This document shows positions 43,314 through 51,117 of a stretch of 64,000 nucleotides of DNA, piece by piece. The first letter of the stretch is position 1, and the number at the start of each line of letters is the position of its first letter. A program made the translations under genes and the position numbers. Below the pieces are notes generated by a model, which was given only the letters and a program-made list of their open reading frames with translations, was not told the origin of the DNA and did no database searches. Origin of the DNA: Bdellovibrio bacteriovorus HD100 (GTDB lineage: Bacteria > Bdellovibrionota > Bdellovibrionia > Bdellovibrionales > Bdellovibrionaceae); assembly GCF_000196175.1 (NCBI RefSeq), contig NC_005363.1, positions 434,001 through 498,000 of the forward strand. The letters are read 5' to 3'.

Positions 43314-43709
43314 ATGATTTCTATAGCATTAAGAAAAGGGACTGGGAACATCAGAAAAGAAAGAAAATAGGTCGGCCCCGTAGAGTCTTAGAGGTGAAAC
43401 CAAACATTTTAGTTTCCGGCGTTTGATCTACAACTGCAGAGCTATCAGGGTGTCTACAAAGTAGACCAAGCTAGCCAGCAGAATCATCCAACGAATCATG
43501 GGGCCTCCGTGAGGGCAGTATGCGAAAAGGCCTCCCATAAGTCGAATCGCTAATTTTGATGGCATCCATAAGTTTTTCGCACTGAGACATAGATCCTTGC
43601 GTCCAAGCTGAAAACCAAATGGATAGTGGTTTGGTGTTTATTTGGAGCTCAGGAAGTTCCCGGTTTTGACCTTGCCTCAGTTTGGAGGCGGGTGTTTTGG
43701 TGAAGGGGT
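43314..43709. other. Intergenic region 43.3-43.7 kb
   Basis: Apart from the candidate short frame, this 396-bp gap holds the promoter region of trpS (left side) and of the acetyltransferase (right side), and a short inverted repeat with AAACCAAA and TTTGGTGTTT near 43612-43640. I see no tRNA, riboswitch or convincing gene. Confidence 0.5.
43428..43499 (-). CDS. Candidate 23-residue hydrophobic small protein
   Basis: In the 400-bp gap between trpS and the acetyltransferase, a short leftward frame (MIRWMILLASLVYFVDTLIALQL) has GGAGG 4 nt upstream of the ATG and is almost entirely one membrane helix. Such single-helix peptides can be real membrane proteins or toxins, but a frame this short occurs by chance. 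No neighbour supports a role. A longer 39-codon frame overlaps it (see rejected items). Confidence 0.25.
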   Translation of the reverse strand: MIRWMILLASLVYFVDTLIALQL

Positions 43710-44345
43710 ATGAATTCCCAAGGCGCTGAGATCTATAACAGTCAGAACGGGTGCTACTATTCGTTTCGCCCCTTTTCCATCGATCGTGATTTTGATGTTT
43801 ATTACAAGTGGATGCATCAGAAATATGTTTCGCAGTGGTGGGATCTGGCGAAAACCCGCCAGGAACTTGAGGCCCATCTGATCAGCGAACTTTCTGACAA
43901 ACACCAGGATCTTTTCATCGGTTTTATTGATGGCCGGCCGGTCAGCTATTGGGAGCGATACTGGCTTCAGCAGGACATTCTTGGCAAGTACGTTGAAACG
44001 CTTCCGTTTGATCAGGGTTTGCACTTCCTGATCGGAGAAACCGCTTATCTGGGGCGCACTTACACGCCGTCGCTGATCGCCGCGTTCTTGAAATTCCAGT
44101 TTCAGGAAACCCGCACCCAGCGCATCTTTGGCGAGCCGGACATTCGCAACCGCAAGGTCCTTCGTTATGCCGAAGAGACGTGTTTTGAAATGCAGGGGAT
44201 TGTTGAAATGCCCGAGCGCGCTTCGGCGGTGATGGTCTGCCGTCGTGAAAATTTCTTCGCCAAATACTCGGCCAAACCGGGGAAATTGTGGGCCTCCGCA
44301 GTCCGTGAATCCGGGCCGGTTTCCGAACCGGCTTTAATGCTCTGA
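43710..44345 (+). CDS. IucB/AlcB-type N-acyltransferase (siderophore-synthesis family)
   Basis: This 211-residue protein is of the IucB-like acetyltransferase family that acylates hydroxylamines in hydroxamate siderophores. The recognised blocks are FDVYYKWMHQKYVSQWWD, DQGLHFLIGETAYLGRTYTP and RIFGEPDIRNRKVLRYAEE. No siderophore synthetase or hydroxylase gene is near it, so it is a lone family member, possibly acting on a different amine. Start ATG 43710 has AAGGGG close by. It lies 51 bp upstream of pgpA. Confidence 0.78.
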   Translation: MNSQGAEIYNSQNGCYYSFRPFSIDRDFDVYYKWMHQKYVSQWWDLAKTRQELEAHLISELSDKHQDLFIGFIDGRPVSYWERYWLQQDILGKYVETLPFDQGLHFLIGETAYLGRTYTPSLIAAFLKFQFQETRTQRIFGEPDIRNRKVLRYAEETCFEMQGIVEMPERASAVMVCRRENFFAKYSAKPGKLWASAVRESGPVSEPALML

Positions 44346-44396
44346 CGCTTCTCATTCTGCATTGCAAGGCCTACGGGTCCGGCGTACCTCATCGGT

Positions 44397-44882
44397 ATGG
44401 TGACAAACTTTCTGATACAACTTGCGACTCTGTTTGGTGTGGGCCGTTTCCCGAAAGGGCCGGGCACGATGGGCACCCTGGCGACTATTCCGATTGTCAT
44501 TCTTTTAAGCAAATTGGGCCCTTTGGTTTACATGGGAGTAGTGGTTTTGCTGCTCCCTGTCGGAATTGCGGCCTGCGAGGCTTACGAGCGTTCCAAGGGT
44601 GGTCATGATCACAAAGAGATCGTAATTGATGAGGTTTTGGGTTTTCTGATCACCATGGTTTGGATGCCGATGACATGGCAGGCCATTTTAATCGGTTTTG
44701 CCCTGTTCAGAGTGCTGGACATCACAAAGCCTTTATTCATAGGATATTTAGATAAGAAGATCCAAGGAGGACTTGGAGTGATGATCGATGACGTGGCCGC
44801 GGGGATAATTGCGAGCCTCATCATGCAAGTGATCTACACTCAAACCAATTGGTTGGGCTCGCAAATTGTGGTGATTAACTAA
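44397..44882 (+). CDS. pgpA: Phosphatidylglycerophosphatase A
   Basis: PgpA removes phosphate from phosphatidylglycerophosphate in phosphatidylglycerol synthesis. The 161-residue membrane protein has RFPKGPGTMGTLATIP at the N-terminus, IVIDEVLGFLITM with the conserved Asp-Glu, and IDDVAAGIIASLI near the C-terminus. The stop is adjacent to the cinA start. Together with pssA and cdh this window has several phospholipid genes. Confidence 0.9.
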   Translation: MVTNFLIQLATLFGVGRFPKGPGTMGTLATIPIVILLSKLGPLVYMGVVVLLLPVGIAACEAYERSKGGHDHKEIVIDEVLGFLITMVWMPMTWQAILIGFALFRVLDITKPLFIGYLDKKIQGGLGVMIDDVAAGIIASLIMQVIYTQTNWLGSQIVVIN

Positions 44883-45368
44883 ATGTCACTTAACAACGAA
44901 AAGCTTCAAGAACTCATTCGATCCCTTCGCGACCAAAAACTCACAGTGGGTTTTGCGGAAAGTTGTACTGGAGGTGCACTTTCGGCTTTTTTAACAGAGC
45001 AACCAGGCGTGTCCGACATATTTCTAGGCTCTGTGGTTTCTTACTCTAACGAGGCGAAGGTGGATCTTCTGGGGGTTCGTCGAGACACTCTCATGCAAGA
45101 GGGTGCGGTGAGCGAGACAGTCGCTCGTCAAATGGCGCACGGAGTGCGTCGTCAGCTTAAAACTGATTGGTCTGTGGCAATCACAGGTATCGCTGGTCCG
45201 ACAGGTGGAACACCGTCAAAGCCAGTGGGCACTGTATGCTTTGCCATCGCTGGACCGGGTTTTGAAGATTCCCGAAAAGAACTCTTTTCAGGCGATCGCA
45301 AATCCATCCAGATGACTTCGGTAGACTATGCGGTGGCTTGGCTGAAAGAAGTTCTCGACAAGAAATAG
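44883..45368 (+). CDS. cinA: CinA C-terminal-domain protein (nicotinamide-nucleotide amidase)
   Basis: This 161-residue protein covers only the CinA C-terminal domain (PncC-type, converts NMN to nicotinate mononucleotide), starting LTVGFAESCTGGALSAFLTEQPGVS and with VSETVARQMAHGVR and ITGIAGPTGGTPSKPVG. The N-terminal MoCF-like domain found in full CinA is absent. It starts directly after pgpA and precedes recA by about 100 bp, the usual pgpA-cinA-recA order. Confidence 0.9.
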   Translation: MSLNNEKLQELIRSLRDQKLTVGFAESCTGGALSAFLTEQPGVSDIFLGSVVSYSNEAKVDLLGVRRDTLMQEGAVSETVARQMAHGVRRQLKTDWSVAITGIAGPTGGTPSKPVGTVCFAIAGPGFEDSRKELFSGDRKSIQMTSVDYAVAWLKEVLDKK

Positions 45369-45370
45369 TA

Positions 45371-45395
45371 AAAGGCCCCCGGCCTGATTTTTAAA
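45371..45395 (+). terminator. Weak terminator after cinA
   Basis: AGGCC and GGCCT form a 5-bp stem around CCC, followed by GATTTTT. It is short, so it may allow read-through to recA. Confidence 0.35.
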
Positions 45396-45405
45396 CATAA
45401 TTTGT

Positions 45406-45424
45406 ACTCCGACAGAGTCGGAGT
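45406..45424 (+). promoter_or_regulatory. Perfect inverted repeat in the recA upstream region
   Basis: ACTCCGAC (45406-45413) and GTCGGAGT (45417-45424) surround AGA. It lies 46 bp before the recA ATG in the probable promoter/leader region. It is not the LexA box reported for B. bacteriovorus (TTAC-N3-GTAA, from memory) and no T run follows, so it is an operator candidate or RNA hairpin, not a terminator. Confidence 0.45.
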
Positions 45425-45470
45425 GTAAAAAAGCGTCGTGGCGATAGTCACGAGAGAGAGGGAATAACAG

Positions 45471-46604
45471 ATGGCAAACGCTACTGTAGACAACAAAGCG
45501 AACTCAGAAAAAATCAAAGCTCTTGAATTGGCTGTTTCGACTATCGAAAAGCAATTCGGTAAAGGCTCCATCATGCGTTTGGGCGCGAACGAATCTTTGG
45601 TTAAAGACGTTGAAGCGATCAGCACGGGTGCATTGAGCTTGGATATCGCTTTGGGTATCGGCGGTCTTCCTAAAGGTCGTATCTGTGAAATCTATGGACC
45701 AGAGTCCTCTGGTAAAACAACTCTGTGCTTGTCTGTTATCGCTCAAGCTCAGAAAAAGGGCGGCGTTGTCGCTTTCGTTGATGCCGAACACGCTTTGGAT
45801 ATCAACTATGCTCGTAAACTGGGTGTGAACACGGAAGATCTTTTGATCTCTCAGCCAGACACTGGTGAACAAGCTTTGGAAATCACTGAAACACTTGTTC
45901 GTTCCGGCGCGATTGACGTATTGGTTGTCGACTCCGTAGCAGCCTTGGTTCCTCGTGCAGAGATCGAAGGTGACATGGGTGATTCCCACGTTGGTTTGCA
46001 GGCTCGTTTGATGTCCCAGGCTTTGCGTAAGCTGACTGCGGCGATCAACCGTTCCAACACTCTTGTTATCTTTATTAACCAAATCCGTATGAAAATCGGT
46101 GTTATGTTCGGTAACCCTGAAACAACTACGGGTGGTAACGCTTTGAAATTCTACTCTTCTGTTCGTTTGGATGTACGCCGTGTGGGCGCGATCAAAAACG
46201 GTGAGGACGTGACTGGTAACCGTACTGCGGTGAAAGTTGTTAAGAATAAAATGGCGCCTCCGTTCACCAAAGTTGAATTCGACTTGATGTACGGTGAAGG
46301 TATCTCTGAAGAGGGTGACCTTCTGGATCTGGCAGTGACTGCGAACATGGTTGAAAAATCCGGTGCGTGGTTCTCTATCAATGGTGAGCGCATGGGCCAA
46401 GGCCGTGATGCTGCGAAGAACTTCCTGAAAGAGCACCCAGAATACATGGTTGAACTTCGTAAGAAAATCCTTGCAGCAAACGGTATCGGCAAACTTTTGG
46501 TTGATACCAACGGCAACAACGGTGAAGACCACGAAGGTACAGAGCCAGTTGAAATCGAAGCAGAAGATGCTGCTCCGAAAAAAGGCAAAAAAGGCAAACA
46601 CTAG
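45471..46604 (+). CDS. recA: Recombinase RecA
   Basis: RecA catalyses strand exchange and activates LexA cleavage. The 377-residue product has Walker A (GPESSGKTT), Walker B (LVVDSVAAL), loop L2 ([20 protein letters not shown]) and an acidic/basic tail (PKKGKKGKH). GAGGG lies 9 nt before the ATG. Genes pgpA and cinA precede it; recX and alaS, which often follow, are instead 8 kb upstream on the other strand. Confidence 0.97.
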   Translation: MANATVDNKANSEKIKALELAVSTIEKQFGKGSIMRLGANESLVKDVEAISTGALSLDIALGIGGLPKGRICEIYGPESSGKTTLCLSVIAQAQKKGGVVAFVDAEHALDINYARKLGVNTEDLLISQPDTGEQALEITETLVRSGAIDVLVVDSVAALVPRAEIEGDMGDSHVGLQARLMSQALRKLTAAINRSNTLVIFINQIRMKIGVMFGNPETTTGGNALKFYSSVRLDVRRVGAIKNGEDVTGNRTAVKVVKNKMAPPFTKVEFDLMYGEGISEEGDLLDLAVTANMVEKSGAWFSINGERMGQGRDAAKNFLKEHPEYMVELRKKILAANGIGKLLVDTNGNNGEDHEGTEPVEIEAEDAAPKKGKKGKH

Positions 46605-46624
46605 TCTGGCGTTCAACTGATTTG

Positions 46625-46661
46625 AAAAAAGACCGGTCAGAGATTTCTGTCCGGTCTTTTT
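46625..46661 (+). terminator. Terminator after recA
   Basis: AAAAAGACCGG (46626-46636) pairs with CCGGTCTTTTT (46651-46661), with an inner CAGA/TCTG pair. T residues follow. Confidence 0.85.
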
Positions 46662-46673
46662 GAGCGAAGAGAG

Positions 46674-47730
46674 CTACTTTATTAGAGGAACTAAAATACT
46701 CCAAATGTAATTTCCTACTAGACTGAGCAGGATGGTGCTAATTATACCCAGAAGTAGTTTGATTTTACTATTTCTGTAGTAGTCTTGTGCCTCTTCTATC
46801 ATGCGTTTGTCTTTTTCTGTAATTTCTACAAATGATAGCTCTGCCCAATCGTCAATTGAATTTTCAATTGATCTTCCTAAAACAAGTCCTCCTATTCCAA
46901 ATAGGGCGATAAATGAGAATGCCACAATTAAGAATTTAGCAAGATCCACAGGCGTGGAGGTTGTTGATAGGGCACTTGGTACTGCTGCCACTGTGAATAG
47001 TACGGCCATCGTTGAGAGTAGGACACGAGTAATTAGGGGGGCGTTTTCGCTTTTGCTTGAGATGAATTTATATGTTTTACTTGAACGTGCTTTCTTTGTG
47101 CTATCGAACCAGCCATCAAAAACATTCTGGATATATTTTGCAACCGAGTAGTCAATATATTTAATGCTAAAAATTGCAGTTGATCCGGCAAACATTAAGT
47201 ATTTCGCGGGGAATGGAAAATCCTGACTCTTCAGCTTGTTGTGTGATCCAACCCTAGAAATTAGGCGAATACTCAGATTGTATGTTTGCAGTTTGTTGTG
47301 TTTGGGAAGAATTATTCCAAAGTTATAAGTAATCAATAAGGACTCTAGGCTTGAGTCACTTGCTCGACCTTGTTCGATGAGCTTGTCAAGGCTATCAAAT
47401 GTCACCTGGTTATCATCTACAAAGAAGAGTTTGAAAGATGAGTTCTCCAGTCGAACATGATACTGATCGAATGACTGTTGAATTTTGAAGTGAAGCGTTT
47501 GAATATCCTTTATAGAAATCTGAATGGGCGCGTTATGTATTTTAGTGATCTCCTGAGTCTTTCCTGTGATCTCGTGGTACAAGCCTTGTAGAGTTTGGAA
47601 GTCGATTTTTTTATCAGTAGGTAGGCTGTCTACAATGATCGAGTCGTCGGCGTTGTTTCGGGGTCACTACTTCAGCATCTTTTGTATTGGTTGTATTGGT
47701 GAGTTTCTTCTTTTTGTCATCGAAGGCCAT
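46674..47730 (-). CDS. AT-rich membrane protein gene with frameshift near its start
   Basis: From ATG 47730 (with GAGGAG upstream) 24 codons read MAFDDKKKKLTNTTNTKDAE and VVTP; the frame then closes at 47614. A second frame, open from about 47663 to 46674, continues with NNADDSIIVDSLPTDKKI and then YHEITGKTQEITK onward. Deleting one base in the CCCC run at 47660-47663 joins both into a ~352-residue protein. The C-terminal part has membrane helices near LLSTMAVLFTVAAVPSAL and further ones. The region is clearly more AT-rich than its neighbours, suggesting transfer. The frameshift may be real decay, a programmed shift or a sequence error. No family is recognised. Confidence 0.6.
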
Positions 47731-47827
47731 CTAAAATCTCCTCTTGTTTGTAAATCGGTTTTTGTGTTTTAAAACATTAGGGCATTATTTGGTGTCTTGA
47801 GTTGATACAAACGTAGGTGGGTGTATC

Positions 47828-48181
47828 GTGCCAATTAAGATTAAGCGAGTTTATGAAAAGCCTAGTCGGGATGATGGTTATCGTGTTTTGGTCGATCGTC
47901 TGTGGCCCCGGGGAATTAAGAAGGAAGAGCTGAAATTCAGTGAGTGGCCCAAGGTGATTTGTCCCAGCACAGAGCTGCGTAAAGAATTCGGACACAAGCC
48001 CGAAAAGTTCGGGATGTTTCGCACGGAATATAAAAAGGAACTTAAATCCGCCGAAGCCCACGACAAGCTGGCGGAGCTAGCCGAGCGGGCTCAGGATGGG
48101 AATGTGACTTTGCTGTATGCCGCCCGGGACGAAGAAATCAACCATGCGATCGTTCTAAAGGAAGTTTTGGATAAGCTTTAA
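47828..48181 (+). CDS. DUF488 family protein
   Basis: This 117-residue protein is of the DUF488 family (KRVYEKPSRDDGYRVLVDRLWPRG, a conserved N-terminal signature, then EFGHKPEKFGMFRTEYKKEL and LLYAARDEEINHAIVL). The function is unknown. The GTG at 47828 gives the family-like N-terminus. It is unlinked to the AT-rich gene before it. Confidence 0.8.
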   Translation: MPIKIKRVYEKPSRDDGYRVLVDRLWPRGIKKEELKFSEWPKVICPSTELRKEFGHKPEKFGMFRTEYKKELKSAEAHDKLAELAERAQDGNVTLLYAARDEEINHAIVLKEVLDKL

Positions 48182-48408
48182 GGTGCTGATTTGATTTTGA
48201 TTTTTGGTTCTAGTTCCGGAGGCTCAAGATTTGCTCTTTCGGAAATCTCTGATTTCGATTATATTGGGTTCAAGGCCTCGCGAAAAAGCCTGCACCCGCA
48301 AAAGAGAATCTCATTTCGTGATGCGATCTAAATCGTGTCTTCAAAAAATCAAAATTAATTCTTTTGGTTGCCATGGGCGGGGACGGCGACAAGACCAAAG
48401 GATGTTCT

Positions 48409-48828
48409 ATGTCTGTATCACGCCTTGAATCGTATCGAATCAAAGCCAAACTTTTGCAAAAAGCCAAACAGAAAGCCGGTCAGGATTTTCAGTTAAAGGA
48501 TGCTTTTGCCCTGCTTGCAAAGACTGCGGGTTTTTCCTCGTGGAATGATTTGAAAGCCACGCTGGAAAGCCAGGTGGACTTTTGCAAGAAGGGTCACAGC
48601 GCTTACTGGAAGGTCTGGTATGCGTCTTATGACGAAGCCCGGGCTCATCTGGATTCTGACGGGGGCTATTTGCTGCCTTATCAGAAAGACTTTTTCATCT
48701 GCGATGAAAACTTCATTCAGTGGCTGGGGCTGGAAGTTGAGGACGAGGACCTTTTGAAGGTCGGTCGCGACTGGGCGAAGCCTCTGGATGCCGTTGCTTA
48801 TTCACGTCTGCTGAAAAAAATGAAGTAA
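48409..48828 (+). CDS. Hypothetical 139-residue protein
   Basis: The start is ATG 48409 with AAAGGA 6 nt upstream. A basic N-terminal helix (LESYRIKAKLLQKAKQKAG) precedes an AFALLAKTAGFSSWNDLKATL segment resembling small modules in other Bdellovibrio and proteobacterial proteins. The C-terminal half has no hint of function. It has no signal peptide and is probably cytosolic. Confidence 0.6.
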   Translation: MSVSRLESYRIKAKLLQKAKQKAGQDFQLKDAFALLAKTAGFSSWNDLKATLESQVDFCKKGHSAYWKVWYASYDEARAHLDSDGGYLLPYQKDFFICDENFIQWLGLEVEDEDLLKVGRDWAKPLDAVAYSRLLKKMK

Positions 48829-48903
48829 GTTGCTTCCGCTTTCGCGGCTTCCGCCGCTCCAGCTCTGCCAGCGAGGCAGAACTCAGCCGTTATCGCCAGC
48901 TAG

Positions 48904-48932
48904 ACGAAGTGAGGGATAATTACTCACTTCGT
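48904..48932 (+). other. Hairpin upstream of cdh
   Basis: ACGAAGTGAG (48904-48913) and CTCACTTCGT (48923-48932) form a 10-bp perfect stem with a 9-nt loop GGATAATTA. No long T run follows. Confidence 0.5.
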
Positions 48933-48941
48933 GATTTGATT

Positions 48942-48971
48942 CCTCCGTTTGGATAAATTTCTAAACGGAGG
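48942..48971 (+). promoter_or_regulatory. Hairpin sequestering the cdh Shine-Dalgarno sequence
   Basis: CCTCCGTTT (48942-48950) pairs with AAACGGAGG (48963-48971), a perfect 9-bp stem with a 12-nt loop. The GGAGG that starts translation of the GTG at 48978 is fully inside the stem. The loop GGATAAATTTCT begins like that of the preceding hairpin. This suggests translational control, for example by temperature or a factor. Confidence 0.5.
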
Positions 48972-48977
48972 TCGTTT

Positions 48978-49757
48978 GTGAAAAACCTGTCTTTCGTTTT
49001 CGCCGCTGTTGCTGTTCTGGGACTTAGCTCCTGCAAGTCAAAACCTGTCATTGAAGTTCCGCGTTCGGACGCCCTGTGGAATCTCATCAGCACGCAGTGC
49101 CTGCCGTTGCATAAAATCGGTGAAGAAAAAAATCCGTGCATCGAAGTGAACATCGCTCAAGGCGAGGAAAAAGGTTATGTCGTCTTTAAAGACCGTGTGG
49201 GGGATTTGCAGTATCTGCTGATGCCGACTGAAAAAATCACCGGCATGGAAAGCCCCGAAATCCGCGCAGCCGATGCGACTAACTATTTTGACCTGGCCTG
49301 GAAGGCAAGAAGCTATATGGAAAAAAAGCACGGCTCAGCCATTCCTGTGGAGGCGGTGTCGTTGGCGATCAACTCGCAGTTCGGGCGCAGTCAGAATCAG
49401 CTGCATATTCATGTGTCTTGTGTGAAACCTTTGGTGCAGCAGCACTTGCAGGAACAGTCCGCGAAATTGAAAAACGGCTGGAGTCTGTTGCCACAGCCTT
49501 TGCTGGGTCATAAGTATTATGCCCGCAAGGTCAGTGAAAAAGAGCTGGAAAAAGGCAACGCCTTCCAAATGCTGGCCGATGGTGTTCCAGGTGCCAAAGA
49601 TCACAGCGGTGAGTTTGGATTGGGTCTGGTGGCAGTGAAAGACAAAAAAAAGGGCCATAGTTTGATTTTGCTCACAAGTCGTTTTGAGCGTGGCACAAAC
49701 AATTACGGCTCAGTCGAAGAAATTCAAGATCACTCTTGCCCTCAATTGGCCCATTGA
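48978..49757 (+). CDS. cdh: CDP-diacylglycerol pyrophosphatase
   Basis: This 259-residue exported lipoprotein (LGLSSCK lipobox) resembles E. coli Cdh, which hydrolyses CDP-DAG to phosphatidate and CMP. Matching blocks are ALWNLISTQCLPLHK, GYVVFKDRVGDLQYLLMPTEKITGMESPE, NYFDLAWKARSYM, AISLAIN-like VSLAINSQFGRSQNQLHIHVSC with the HIT-like His residues and the end part of the fold. The GTG at 48978 has GGAGG 7 nt upstream, buried in a hairpin. pssA, which uses CDP-DAG, is also in the window. Confidence 0.87.
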   Translation: MKNLSFVFAAVAVLGLSSCKSKPVIEVPRSDALWNLISTQCLPLHKIGEEKNPCIEVNIAQGEEKGYVVFKDRVGDLQYLLMPTEKITGMESPEIRAADATNYFDLAWKARSYMEKKHGSAIPVEAVSLAINSQFGRSQNQLHIHVSCVKPLVQQHLQEQSAKLKNGWSLLPQPLLGHKYYARKVSEKELEKGNAFQMLADGVPGAKDHSGEFGLGLVAVKDKKKGHSLILLTSRFERGTNNYGSVEEIQDHSCPQLAH

Positions 49758-49776
49758 TTATGGAAATTTAAGTGTT

Positions 49777-49810
49777 GCAGCGCTTCGGAAAAAGGTACCT
49801 GGTACCTTTT
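49777..49810 (+). repeat. Solitary REP unit
   Basis: A 34-nt unit with the same layout as the pair at 4277-4351: GCAGCGCTTC, GGAAAAAG, then GGTACCTGGTACCTTTT. It matches the 4277-4310 unit at every position except one base and a 6-nt inner block, and contains its own 10-bp palindrome (AAAAGGTACC/GGTACCTTTT). It lies 19 bp beyond cdh. Confidence 0.75.
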
Positions 49811-49877
49811 GTCGCACTGGTTTATGTCTTTTACCCGAAAAGAACAGCTGGCCCTTTGAGTTTGTTAGTATGGGGCC

Positions 49878-50621
49878 ATGTTGAAAGTGTTACTGACTTT
49901 AGTTCTGGCCATTTCTTTGCGGGCTCGCGCCGATGACTATTCGGAAGTCCCGATGCCTCCGCCGTTGCCGGAGCCGCAAGAGCCTCTGTATCTGAATCCA
50001 ACCATCTATTATAAACCGATCATCAAGTTTGATGTGGACAAGTGTCAGGATGAGGTCCGGGTTGAAATGCTTTCTCCGGATGATAAAGTGTTGACCCGTC
50101 TTTGTTCCGCGGACTTCAACAACTGTGTCATGCAAGGGGCCTGTTATGTTCACGATGAGGACGGTCGTTTCCGTTCCTTTAATTACTATGCTCGCGGAGC
50201 CGACAACATCCCTCGCTTTAAAGAAGTCGACATGCGCAAGTGCCCTTATGGCTATGGCGTACGCAATGTGTGCCTTGACCCGTACTATACGGTCGCGGCG
50301 GATTTAAGTATTTATAAAATTGGCGATGTGATTTATGTGCCCAGGCTGGATGGGGCCGTGATGCCAAATGGTGTGACCCACGATGGGTTCTTTGTTGTGC
50401 GCGATGCCGGTGGAGCCATCAAAGGCCCCACCCGTTTTGATTTTTATACCGGCTTCACCAAACCCTATGCCAAAGAAAACACATTCAACCGCATGGGCTT
50501 TGCCAATATCAAAAACAGCTTCCCTTTCCGCATGGCGACGCCGGAGGAAGCTCAAGCCGCCCGAGGACGCACGGGTTATCCGGGTCTTCGCAGCATTATA
50601 ATCATTCCTCCGCGCAGATAA
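49878..50621 (+). CDS. Exported 3D-domain (MltA/YuiC-like) protein
   Basis: This 247-residue protein has a signal peptide (VLLTLVLAISLRARA) and a Pro-rich stretch, then a Cys-containing domain. In the last third a 3D (three-Asp) beta-barrel fold is visible as VAADLSIYKIGDVIYVPRLDG, HDGFFVVRDAGGAIKGPTRFDFYTG. In MltA-type lytic transglycosylases and Rpf-like enzymes this domain holds catalytic Asp residues that cleave peptidoglycan glycan strands; whether this one is active is unknown. It lies after a REP unit and converges on the next gene. Confidence 0.78.
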   Translation: MLKVLLTLVLAISLRARADDYSEVPMPPPLPEPQEPLYLNPTIYYKPIIKFDVDKCQDEVRVEMLSPDDKVLTRLCSADFNNCVMQGACYVHDEDGRFRSFNYYARGADNIPRFKEVDMRKCPYGYGVRNVCLDPYYTVAADLSIYKIGDVIYVPRLDGAVMPNGVTHDGFFVVRDAGGAIKGPTRFDFYTGFTKPYAKENTFNRMGFANIKNSFPFRMATPEEAQAARGRTGYPGLRSIIIIPPRR

Positions 50622-51050
50622 CTAGGGGCCGATGTCCTCTTCCAGATTGGCGCAGGAGATTTCGGTGTCTGTTTTCCAACCCATCAGTTTTTTCACCTGA
50701 CCGATGACCGAGATGGACGTCAGGCTGCCGTCTTTGTTCAAACCCAGTTCAGCGGCACCCCGAGTTGTCAGCCCGCCGTTCTGGTTCTTGGCACATTCCA
50801 TTTTCAAGCCCTTGGCAGTTTCGGTGACCTGCACATCATCACAGAAAGCGGCGATATCGCCAGTGGATCTGTCATGCAAGATGCCGACAAAGGCGCGTTG
50901 TCCGGCAACTTCAATATCATAAGTGGTGCCGTTGGTGCGGGACTCTTCAATCACCGTGCAACCATCCGCATTTGTGTAGACACGCATTTCCGTGTCTGCC
51001 TGAGCTTGAGCGCCAGCCATCAACAGTGCAACCATCAAAATCTTTTTCAT
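50622..51050 (-). CDS. Small secreted protein
   Basis: This 142-residue protein starts at ATG 51050 with AGAGGT upstream; a longer frame exists upstream but lacks a Shine-Dalgarno sequence. The signal peptide (ILMVALLMAGAQAQA) is followed by a strand-rich part with Cys at DGCTVIEES, AFCDDVQVT, MECAKNQ and ISCANLE. Its stop abuts that of the 3D-domain gene. No family is recognised. Confidence 0.62.
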   Translation of the reverse strand: MKKILMVALLMAGAQAQADTEMRVYTNADGCTVIEESRTNGTTYDIEVAGQRAFVGILHDRSTGDIAAFCDDVQVTETAKGLKMECAKNQNGGLTTRGAAELGLNKDGSLTSISVIGQVKKLMGWKTDTEISCANLEEDIGP

Positions 51051-51069
51051 AAATACCTCTCTTTTTAAA

Positions 51070-51117
51070 AATTCCAATTTCCAATTTCTAATTTCTAATT
51101 TCTAATTTCTAAATTCC
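51070..51117. repeat. 7-bp tandem repeat (AATTTCT) at the S8 protease stop
   Basis: Four perfect AATTTCT units (51083-51110) plus one AATTTCC unit (51076-51082) and flanking partial copies form an array of about 48 bp. The protease stop codon (51102-51104) lies inside it. The period is 7, not a multiple of 3, so copy number changes could alter the last residues, but the first unit already carries a stop. Confidence 0.7.

Noticed and set aside
43471-43590. A 39-codon leftward frame overlapping the 23-codon candidate
   Set aside because: Its AGGA is only 3 nt from the ATG, the peptide has no helix or motif, and it overlaps a better-placed short frame.
45406-45424. The recA inverted repeat as a LexA box or as a terminator
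   Set aside because: It does not match TTAC-N3-GTAA, and no T run follows the stem.
45504-46616. A long open frame opposite recA
   Set aside because: It is antisense to recA, and the protein shows no domain; it is a product of recA codon bias.
51070-51117. The AATTTCT array as a CRISPR
   Set aside because: The unit is 7 bp with no spacers, so it is a simple tandem repeat.
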